Origin: Solirubrobacterales bacterium
GTDB taxonomy: Bacteria; Actinomycetota; Thermoleophilia; Solirubrobacterales; Solirubrobacteraceae
DNA length: 7,127 nucleotides
NCBI GenBank assembly: GCA_013695395.1
Contig: JACDAP010000536.1
Span: forward strand, 1 to 7,127
Direction of reading: 5' to 3'
The position numbers and the translations under genes are program-made. This document shows, piece by piece, positions 1 through 4,836 of the stretch. Position 1 is the first letter of the stretch; each line of letters starts with the position of its first letter. The notes under the pieces were generated by a model. The model was given only the letters and a program-made list of their open reading frames with translations, was not told the origin of the DNA and did no database searches.

Positions 1-84
1 GGAGACCGCAACGAGCGCCTCGAGCTCCCGCTCGGCCCGCGCGGCGATCTGCGCCGCCTGCGTCTGGATCCAGGTTCCGCTCAC
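1..84 (-). CDS. N-terminus of an unidentified protein, cut by the left edge
   Basis: Twenty-eight codons are visible, starting at a GTG at 84 and running off the window. The peptide begins MSGTWIQTQAAQIAARAERE and continues LEALVAVS, which looks like an amphipathic helix. The start is supported by a TAGGCT box at 91-96 (minus strand) with only 6 nt between it and the GTG, the usual geometry of a leaderless actinobacterial gene. The pattern of a basic/acidic helix followed by LEALVAVS resembles the beginning of M20-type metallopeptidases, but no catalytic residue lies inside the window, so this family guess is weak. No function is assigned. The gene is on the same strand as the RTX gene, 149 bp beyond it, and probably has its own promoter. 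Confidence 0.55.
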   Translation of the reverse strand, partial: MSGTWIQTQAAQIAARAERELEALVAVS

Positions 85-90
85 CGTCCG

Positions 91-96
91 AGCCTA
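91..96 (-). promoter_or_regulatory. -10 box of the left-edge gene, leaderless type
   Basis: On the minus strand this reads TAGGCT, followed by 6 nt and then the GTG start at 84. This would place the transcription start at or next to the start codon. No good -35 hexamer is visible at 16-18 nt spacing; the nearest TTGACA-like string (GTGACA, 122-127) is about 25 nt away, which is too far. Confidence 0.45.
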
Positions 97-153
97 GGAC
101 CGACCTCGCGCTCGAGCTTGTTGTCACCCTGGGCGACGGCTCCTCCAACGGGG

Positions 154-169
154 CCGCGGCGCCCCGCGG
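154..169. repeat. GC-rich hairpin CCGCGG-N4-CCGCGG
   Basis: Two copies of CCGCGG are separated by CGCC. Each copy is self-complementary, so they can pair as a 6-bp stem with a 4-nt loop on either strand. The hairpin lies between the RTX gene and the left-edge gene. No T-run follows it in either direction, so it is a possible transcript end but not a classical intrinsic terminator. Confidence 0.3.
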
Positions 170-193
170 GAGCCCGCCACTCACGTGACGCAC

Positions 194-207
194 GGGGTTC
201 GTACCCC
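194..207 (-). terminator. Possible hairpin terminator after the RTX gene
   Basis: GGGGT at 194-198 pairs with ACCCC at 203-207 around a 4-nt loop, giving a 5-bp stem. It begins 26 nt past the RTX stop codon. There is no U-tract, so it would have to work as a U-less or factor-assisted terminator. The GC-rich hairpin at 154-169 follows and could add to it. The rest of the 85-233 gap holds nothing recognisable except an 8-bp palindrome, TCACGTGA, at 181-188. Confidence 0.3.
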
Positions 208-233
208 CTGAGCGCCAGGAACCTCGAACAGCC

Positions 234-1595
234 TCAGCGGTACTGGCTCTTCACGCTCTCGCAGTTCTGCGTCCGTGGCCGGGCCCGCCCGTAGTAGACG
301 GTGTCCTTCCCGGGCCCACAGTCGATGGTCGCTCGCTTGGCCAGGGCGTGCACGACATCGTCGCCGTTCCCGCCGAAGACGACGTTCGGACCGCTGCCGC
401 GTAGGCGGATCTCGTCGTCGCCGTCGTCACCGTAGATCCGGTTGGCCGCCGCGCCGCCCTGGAGGTAGTCGTTCCCGGCGTCGCCGTAGATCGTGTTCTT
501 CCCGCGGCCGCCGTAGACGGTGTCGTTGCCGCCGCCGGCCCTGACGAGGTCCTTCGCCGTGAAGCCGTTCTCGTCGGGCAGCCGGTCGGCCCAGATGACG
601 TCGTCGCCGCCCTCGCCGGAAAGGCGGTCGGAGGCGTGGCCGCCGAGCAGCGTGTCGTTGCGCTCGGTGCCCGTCTTGCGGCCGCTGCCCTGCCAGGTGA
701 TGCCGACCGCCGGGTCCTTCACGCGGACGGCCTCGATGACCGTCTCGCAGCCGGTGATCAGGCCGCGGCGGAGCGCCTGAGCGTTGGAGATGCCGCCCTT
801 GGCCTTGTACGGGTTGATCACGATCGTGTCGTTCCCGTCACCGCAGGCCACGCTCTTGACGGCGGTGCCGTTGTTCACGTAGACGATGTCGTCGCCGGGG
901 CCCGCGTCGATGCGGTCCGGGCCGGAGTCGGCGTAGATGACGTCGTTGCCGTTCCCGCCGGAGACGTCGTCGCCGCCGCTGCCTGCGTGGATGAGATCGT
1001 CGCCGTCGCCGCCGGCCAGGCGGTCGCCGGCCGCGCCACCGGCGAGCATGTCGTTGCCCGGGCCTCCGTCGATGTCGTCGTGACCGAAGTCACCGAGCAG
1101 CCAGTCGCCGCCACTGTCGCCGCGGAGCACGTCGTCGCCGGATGAACCGTCGAGCAGGTCGTCGCCTCCGGCCCCGTAGAGACGATCTGCGCCGGTCTCG
1201 CCGAGCAGGCGGTCGGGGCCGCTGCCCCCGTACAGCCGGTCGGAGCCGCCGAGGCCGTTCAGCTGCCCGCCGCTGCCGAAGCGCACGCGCAGGCGGTCCG
1301 GCCCGGGCCTGCCGACCTTCTCGGTGCCGTTCGGAGCGGGCAGCGCGCCCAGGCCGAGCGGGGCCGTCAGCAGGTTCGCGACCGACCCCGGGGCGCCGAG
1401 GTTCGGGATCCCCGGGCCCGGGACGATGCCGATGGGGAACTCGGGGACCGTCACCGGGGGAAGCTCGACTCCGGGGATCTCGATCGACACCTCGACGTCG
1501 AGCGCCGGGACCGGCACCTGCGCCTGGGCCGGGACCGCGAGCCCGAGACCGGCGGCGATGAGAGCGAGGCCGCAGCGGCGAAGGTTCGAGGACAC
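234..1595 (-). CDS. Secreted RTX-type calcium-binding repeat protein
   Basis: This 453-residue protein is predicted to be exported and to fold as calcium-binding beta-rolls. Residues 1-25 form a signal peptide: basic Arg6-Arg7, a hydrophobic core at about 9-21, and an AQA site before Gln26. Residues 26-95 are rich in Pro, Val and Gly, without repeats. Two blocks of nine-residue RTX units (pattern GGxGxDxLx) follow: 113-238, about 14 uninterrupted units, and 308-415, about ten units broken by a 17-residue insertion. Each block is followed by a cysteine pair (C251/C283 and C426/C445) in a CGxGxDT...CE[TS]V motif; these are the only cysteines of the mature chain. The GTG start is preceded by GAGG (1604-1607) with an 8-nt spacer. 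No enzyme domain is visible, so this is a structural, adhesive or surface-layer-like protein rather than a recognisable toxin. I infer general Sec export, because no type I secretion genes are nearby and an N-terminal signal is present. Its specific role is unknown. Confidence 0.88.
   Translation of the reverse strand: MSSNLRRCGLALIAAGLGLAVPAQAQVPVPALDVEVSIEIPGVELPPVTVPEFPIGIVPGPGIPNLGAPGSVANLLTAPLGLGALPAPNGTEKVGRPGPDRLRVRFGSGGQLNGLGGSDRLYGGSGPDRLLGETGADRLYGAGGDDLLDGSSGDDVLRGDSGGDWLLGDFGHDDIDGGPGNDMLAGGAAGDRLAGGDGDDLIHAGSGGDDVSGGNGNDVIYADSGPDRIDAGPGDDIVYVNNGTAVKSVACGDGNDTIVINPYKAKGGISNAQALRRGLITGCETVIEAVRVKDPAVGITWQGSGRKTGTERNDTLLGGHASDRLSGEGGDDVIWADRLPDENGFTAKDLVRAGGGNDTVYGGRGKNTIYGDAGNDYLQGGAAANRIYGDDGDDEIRLRGSGPNVVFGGNGDDVVHALAKRATIDCGPGKDTVYYGRARPRTQNCESVKSQYR
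351..674 (-). repeat. RTX block 2: about ten nonapeptide units with an insertion
   Basis: This codes for residues 308-415 of the RTX protein, with units such as LGGHASDRL, SGEGGDDVI, RAGGGNDTV, YGDAGNDYL and FGGNGDDVV. After the third unit, a 17-residue stretch (WADRLPDENGFTAKDLV) replaces one or two units. One later unit (RLRGSGPNVV) is a residue longer and several have lost the Asp (GKNTI, AANRI). This block is less regular than block 1 and may bind fewer calcium ions. Confidence 0.8.
882..1259 (-). repeat. RTX block 1: about 14 nonapeptide-coding units of 27 bp
   Basis: This is a degenerate tandem array coding for residues 113-238 of the RTX protein, in units such as YGGSGPDRL, LGETGADRL, DGGPGNDML and SGGNGNDVI. 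The period is exactly 9 residues (27 bp) with no gap over 126 residues. In GG-x-G-x-D RTX units the Gly and Asp positions coordinate calcium between turns. Several units depart from the Gly-Gly start (YADSG, DAGPG, HAGSG). The DNA copies have diverged at third positions, so this is an old protein-level repeat, not a recent DNA expansion. Confidence 0.85.
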
Positions 1596-1619
1596 ACGAG
1601 TTGCCTCGACGCCCCCACG

Positions 1620-1650
1620 GGAACCCTTGACCGACGCGTCGGAAAGTTCC
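1620..1650. repeat. Nested inverted repeat upstream of the RTX gene
   Basis: A perfect 12-bp palindrome, CCGACGCGTCGG (1631-1642), is enclosed by a second pair of arms, GGAAC (1620-1624) and GTTCC (1646-1650). The two pairs are not exactly concentric: 6 nt lie between arms on one side and 3 nt on the other. It sits 25-55 bp upstream of the RTX GTG start, where a repressor or activator site would be expected. It could be an operator, or a hairpin in the RTX leader if transcription begins further upstream. No clear -10/-35 pair is visible around it. Confidence 0.4.
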
Positions 1651-1677
1651 GTACTTCGTCCACCAACGCCCCGGACG

Positions 1678-1715
1678 GGCGCACCCCGCGTACCGGCGGC
1701 GGTATGCAGCGCGCC
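1678..1715 (-). terminator. Possible hairpin terminator downstream of sufD
   Basis: The core stem is TACCG (1691-1695) with CGGTA (1700-1704) around a 4-nt loop. It is flanked by a wider pair of arms, GGCGC (1678-1682) and GCGCC (1711-1715). It begins about 19 nt past the sufD stop codon and would separate sufD from the RTX gene. There is no U-tract on the minus strand, so termination is inferred only from position and stem. Confidence 0.35.
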
Positions 1716-1733
1716 GGCTCAGTGCGAGCGGCC

Positions 1734-2942
1734 TCAGCCGAGCACGGTGGCCAGCCGCGCGTCGAGCGCGTAGGCCAGGGCGTCGCGCATAGCGCCTTCC
1801 TTGAAGCGCTCCAGGAGCGCGCCGAGGAAGCCCTCGACCACGAGCCTGTGCGCCCGCTCCTGCGAGAGGCCGTGGCTCTTCAGGTAGAAGAGCTGCTCGG
1901 GGTCGATCTGCGCGATCGCCGCCGCGTGGGTGCAGCGGACGTCGTCAGCGAGGATCTCGAGGCCCGGGATCGCGTCCGCATGCGCCGTCTTGGAGAGCAG
2001 GAGGTTCCGGCACTCCTGGAAGGCGTCGGTCTGCTGGGCGCCCTTGTCGACCTGGATCATCCCCCGCCAGACCGCGCTGGAGCGACCGTGGAGGATCCCG
2101 CGAAACGCGAGGTCCGAGGTCGTGCCCTGGGCAGCGTGCTCCTGCAGGGTGTCGAAGTCGACGTGCTGGCGGCCCTTGGTCGCGTAGGCGCCGGTGACCG
2201 CAGCGTGCGCGCCCGGGCCGGCGAGCTTGGTCTCGAGGAAGACCTTGCCGTCCTTGCCGCCGAAGCCGAGTGTCACCCAGTCGAGGTGGCCGTCGCGCTC
2301 GACGATCGCCCGCTGCGTCCCGAAGACCCAGGTCTTCGCGTTCAGGTCCTGGCCGCCGATGTAGCGCAGCCGGGCGTTCGCCCCGACGATGAGCTCGACG
2401 ACGGAGTTGGTGAGGCCGTCGGTGTCCGGATCAGAGGAGACGGTCTGGTCCCACACCTCGGCCTCGGCGCCCTCCTCCAGCACCACGAGCGTGCGCGTGT
2501 AGAGCGCCGTGCCCGCCTGCTCGTGGACGTGACTGGCGAGGATCGGCGCGTCGAGGGCGACGTTCCGCGGCACGTAGACGAAGAGCCCGTCGCTCCAGTG
2601 CGCGTCGTTGCGGACGACGAGCGCCGACTCGGCGTCCACGACGGTACCGAGGTGGCGGCCGACGAGCTCCGGGTGCTGCTCCATCGCCTGCGCGAGCGGC
2701 ATGACGATCGGGCCTTCGGAGCTCGCCGCCTCGGCGGAGGCGGGCACCGACTCGGCCGGCGCGAGCAGGAGCTCGCGGCCGTCGGCCGAGCCGGAGGGCG
2801 CGGGCGGCAGCCCGTCGAGGTCGAGCTTGCCGAGGGGCGTGAACTCCCAGCCCGCCTTCCCCTTGAACTCGGGGAGCGGGACAGAGCTGGTCCGCGCGGC
2901 GGCGGCCTGCCGTCGCGCGTCCTGGGTGAGCGTCTGGGTCAC
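1734..2942 (-). CDS. sufD: Fe-S cluster assembly scaffold protein SufD
   Basis: This 402-residue protein is a SufD subunit of the cytosolic SufBCD scaffold, on which Fe-S clusters are built before transfer to apoproteins. The N-terminal part (about 1-110) is variable and contains [12 protein letters not shown], typical of SufD. The core (about 110-330) is the beta-helix, with [14 protein letters not shown] and [15 protein letters not shown]. The C-terminal SufB/SufD signature is [20 protein letters not shown] followed by [18 protein letters not shown]. Cys337 and His339 in this CTH stretch correspond to E. coli SufD Cys358 and His360, of which His360 is needed for cluster formation. The GTG start overlaps the sufB TGA as GTGA (4 nt), so translation is probably coupled; GGAAGG at 2952-2957 is a suitable ribosome site inside sufB. 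No sufC follows it: the next gene is the RTX protein. Confidence 0.95.
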   Translation of the reverse strand: MTQTLTQDARRQAAAARTSSVPLPEFKGKAGWEFTPLGKLDLDGLPPAPSGSADGRELLLAPAESVPASAEAASSEGPIVMPLAQAMEQHPELVGRHLGTVVDAESALVVRNDAHWSDGLFVYVPRNVALDAPILASHVHEQAGTALYTRTLVVLEEGAEAEVWDQTVSSDPDTDGLTNSVVELIVGANARLRYIGGQDLNAKTWVFGTQRAIVERDGHLDWVTLGFGGKDGKVFLETKLAGPGAHAAVTGAYATKGRQHVDFDTLQEHAAQGTTSDLAFRGILHGRSSAVWRGMIQVDKGAQQTDAFQECRNLLLSKTAHADAIPGLEILADDVRCTHAAAIAQIDPEQLFYLKSHGLSQERAHRLVVEGFLGALLERFKEGAMRDALAYALDARLATVLG

Positions 2943-4378
2943 CCGATCGAACCTTCCATCTGGAGCTCGATCAGCCGGTTCATCTCGATCGCGTACTCCA
3001 TCGGGAGCTCCTTGACGATCGGCTCGATGAAGCCGTTGACGATCAGCTTGCCGGCGTCCTCCTCGGAGAGCCCGTGGCTCATCAGGTAGAAGAGCTGCTC
3101 GTCGCCCACCTTCGAGACCGTGGCCTCGTGGCCGACGTCGACGTCGTCCTCACCGATGCGGATCGTCGGGTAGGTGTCCGAGCGGGAGTCCTCGTCGAGC
3201 AGCAGCGCGTCGCAGACCACCTTGGACTTGGCGCCGTGCGCCCCCTTGGCCACCTCGAGCAAGCCGCGATAGGACGAGCGCCCGCCGTTCTTGGAGATCG
3301 ACTTCGCGAAGATGTTCGAGGTCGTGTTCGGTGCGGCGTGCACGATCTTGCCGCCCGCGTCCTGGTGCTGGCCCTCGCCCGCGAAAGCGATCGAGAGGAT
3401 CTCCCCATGGGCGCGCTCGCCCGTCAGGTAGACGGCCGGGTACTTCATCGTGAGCTTCGAGCCGAGGTTGCAGTCGACCCACTCGACGGTGGCGTCACGC
3501 TCGGCGACCGCCCGCTTGGTCACGAGGTTGAACACGTTGTTCGACCAGTTCTGCACGGTCGTGTAACGGATCCGCGCGCCGGGCTTGGCGATCAGCTCGA
3601 CCACGGCCGAGTGCAGCGAGTCGCCAGAGTAGGTCGGCGCGGTGCAGCCCTCCACGTAGTGCACGTAGGAGCCCTCGTCGGCGATGATGATCGTCCGCTC
3701 GAACTGGCCCATGTTCTCCGTGTTGATGCGGAAGTAGGCCTGCAGCGGCTGGTCGACCTTCACCCCCGGCGGGACGTAGACGAACGAGCCGCCCGACCAG
3801 ACCGCCGAGTTGAGCGCGGCGAGCTTGTTGTCGTTCGGCGGGATGATCGTCCCCAGGTACTCCTTGACGAGGTCGCCGTGCTCGCGCAGCGCGGTGTCCA
3901 TGTCCATGAAGATCACGCCCTGCTTCTCGAGCTCCTCGTTGACTTGGTGGTAGACGACCTCGGACTCGTACTGGGCGCCGACGCCGGCGAGGAACTTCCG
4001 CTCGGCCTCCGGAATCCCCAGGCGATCGAACGTGCGCTTGACGTCCTCGGGCACGTCGTCCCAGGAGCGCTCGGCCTTCTCGGAGGCGCGGACGAAGTAG
4101 TGGATGTCGTCGAAGTCGACGTCGGCCAGCATCGGAGAGCCCCAGGTGGGCATGGGGCGCGCCTCGAAGTAGTCGAGCGCCTTCAGACGGAACGCACGCA
4201 TCCACTCCGGCTCGTCCTTGAGCTCGGAGATCTTCTCGACCACCTCGCGCGTGAGGCCCTTGGGGGCCTTGTAGAGGTAGTTCTCGGCGTCGTGGAAGCC
4301 GTAGCGCTCGGTGTAGTCCGAGCCCAGGTCCTTCAGCGAGGCCTCGTCGGGGGTCAGGATCTTCTGCGGTGTGGCCAT
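2939..4378 (-). CDS. sufB: Fe-S cluster assembly scaffold protein SufB
   Basis: This 479-residue protein is a SufB subunit, the main site of de novo cluster assembly in the SufBCD complex. It receives sulfur from a SufS/SufU or SufE system and works with the ATPase SufC. The N-terminus ([20 protein letters not shown], 22-41) and the C-terminus ([20 protein letters not shown], 456-475) match Gram-positive and actinobacterial SufB proteins. Cys389 in KVVCDALLL corresponds by spacing to E. coli Cys405, and His417-Glu418 in GHEATVSKV to His433-Glu434. The residue matching E. coli Glu432 is Gly416. The ATG at 4378 is chosen because the conserved N-terminus begins there and GGAG (4386-4389) lies 7 nt upstream, within the last codons of the ferredoxin gene. 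The frame stays open further upstream, but that part overlaps the ferredoxin gene and is Ser/Arg-rich nonsense. No intein is present. Confidence 0.96.
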   Translation of the reverse strand: MATPQKILTPDEASLKDLGSDYTERYGFHDAENYLYKAPKGLTREVVEKISELKDEPEWMRAFRLKALDYFEARPMPTWGSPMLADVDFDDIHYFVRASEKAERSWDDVPEDVKRTFDRLGIPEAERKFLAGVGAQYESEVVYHQVNEELEKQGVIFMDMDTALREHGDLVKEYLGTIIPPNDNKLAALNSAVWSGGSFVYVPPGVKVDQPLQAYFRINTENMGQFERTIIIADEGSYVHYVEGCTAPTYSGDSLHSAVVELIAKPGARIRYTTVQNWSNNVFNLVTKRAVAERDATVEWVDCNLGSKLTMKYPAVYLTGERAHGEILSIAFAGEGQHQDAGGKIVHAAPNTTSNIFAKSISKNGGRSSYRGLLEVAKGAHGAKSKVVCDALLLDEDSRSDTYPTIRIGEDDVDVGHEATVSKVGDEQLFYLMSHGLSEEDAGKLIVNGFIEPIVKELPMEYAIEMNRLIELQMEGSIG

Positions 4379-4382
4379 GGGG

Positions 4383-4727
4383 CTACTCCAGTTCGAGCTT
4401 GACGTGTCCGTCCTCGACGAGGACGGGGAAGGTGTCCACTGCCTCATACGCGGGCAGGGTGGTCGGGCGACCAGTTCGGAGGTCGAAGAGCGACCCGTGG
4501 CGGGGGCACTCGATCGTGCATGCCTCCTGATCGACGATGCCCCCGTCGAGCAGGACCGAATCGTCGTGCGAGCAGCGGTCCTCGATCGCGAGAAGCGTGC
4601 CGCCGCAGTTGATGATCGCGACATCGACGTCGTCGGTCTCCACGCGCCGGGAAGCGCCCGGGGGGAGTTCGACGAGGGGGCAGATGTCGAGGAGGGAGGC
4701 CAAGGTGGAGGTGGGCGGGAAAGACAA
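4383..4727 (-). CDS. Rieske-type [2Fe-2S] ferredoxin of the suf operon
   Basis: This small soluble 114-residue protein has a single Rieske domain. The cluster ligands are Cys52 and His54 in the box [13 protein letters not shown], and Cys74 and His77 in the box [13 protein letters not shown]. Both boxes are complete, so a bound [2Fe-2S] cluster is expected. No signal or membrane segment is seen, which fits the cytosolic ferredoxin subfamily of dioxygenases and NirD-like proteins rather than the cytochrome bc type. It lies 4 nt upstream of sufB, so a role as electron donor or redox partner in cluster assembly is likely but inferred. The start is a TTG at 4727, preceded by AAGGG (4736-4740) with an 8-nt spacer. 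A later in-frame TTG (Leu9) is possible but lacks this support. Rieske proteins occur in suf loci of many Actinobacteria; here it leads the cluster. Confidence 0.9.
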   Translation of the reverse strand: MSFPPTSTLASLLDICPLVELPPGASRRVETDDVDVAIINCGGTLLAIEDRCSHDDSVLLDGGIVDQEACTIECPRHGSLFDLRTGRPTTLPAYEAVDTFPVLVEDGHVKLELE

Positions 4728-4747
4728 ATCCGATGCCCTTAGTCGGC

Positions 4748-4753
4748 ATTGTA
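4748..4753 (-). promoter_or_regulatory. -10 box of the suf operon promoter
   Basis: On the minus strand this reads TACAAT, a near-consensus -10 in a very GC-rich stretch. It lies 20 nt upstream of the TTG start, leaving room for a short leader with the AAGGG ribosome site. No TTGACA-like -35 is present at 16-18 nt spacing; that position is occupied by GC-rich tandem repeats (4758-4775). This suggests a regulated promoter that may need an activator. An inverted repeat, ATGCC (4733-4737) and GGCAT (4745-4749), overlaps the box and the ribosome site. Confidence 0.45.
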
Positions 4754-4757
4754 ACGC

Positions 4758-4780
4758 GGCCTCCCGGGCCTCCCGGCCTC
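4758..4780. repeat. Tandem 9-bp repeat in the divergent promoter region
   Basis: GGCCTCCCG occurs twice back to back (4758-4766 and 4767-4775), and a partial third copy, GGCCTC, overlaps by one base (4775-4780). The repeats cover the place where the suf -35 element should be, between the divergent suf and c-di-GMP genes. Direct repeats at such a spot may bind a regulator, though a chance low-complexity GC stretch is possible. Confidence 0.35.
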
Positions 4781-4799
4781 ACCACCCGCTTGCCCCGAC

Positions 4800-4828
4800 T
4801 TGAGTTCGGAGCGCCGGGTGACGATGCT
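4800..4828 (+). promoter_or_regulatory. Possible promoter of the c-di-GMP signalling gene
   Basis: TTGAGT (4800-4805) and GATGCT (4823-4828) are separated by 17 nt. The GTG start at 4837 follows 8 nt later. The -35 matches four of six consensus bases. The -10 keeps only three consensus bases, but these include the important A and final T. The geometry would give a nearly leaderless transcript, consistent with the absence of a Shine-Dalgarno sequence before this GTG. Confidence 0.35.
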
Positions 4829-4836
4829 CTCATCCG

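Noticed and set aside
636..1145. Plus-strand open frame opposite the RTX repeats
   Set aside because: It repeats VVAVAAG-type strings because it is the complement of the 27-bp repeat. The minus strand has a signal peptide, ribosome site and regular RTX units.
351..1259. CRISPR-like periodic sequence
   Set aside because: The 27-bp period has no distinct spacers, the copies are degenerate at third codon positions, and it encodes RTX units in one continuous frame.
1619..1650. ECF sigma factor promoter (GGAACTT ... GGTCAA) before the RTX gene
   Set aside because: On the minus strand the two elements are present, but the gap is about 3 nt too short for known ECF-type promoters, and both parts are explained by the nested palindrome.
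1704..3089. Long open frame on the plus strand opposite sufD
   Set aside because: Antisense frames stay open in GC-rich coding DNA. The translation is Arg/Glu/Val/Leu-rich with no recognisable domain, while the opposite strand is clearly SufD.
3074..4402. Long open frame on the plus strand opposite sufB
   Set aside because: Same reason: a mirror of the SufB codon pattern, rich in LVDDVV-type strings, without family features.
4379..4624. An upstream extension of the sufB frame adding 82 residues
   Set aside because: It overlaps the Rieske gene, is Ser/Arg-rich without resemblance to SufB, and the conserved SufB N-terminus with a good ribosome site begins at 4378.
4733..4749. RNA hairpin hiding the ribosome site of the Rieske gene
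   Set aside because: If transcription starts about 7 nt past the TACAAT box, the upstream arm is not in the mRNA. A DNA operator is more plausible.
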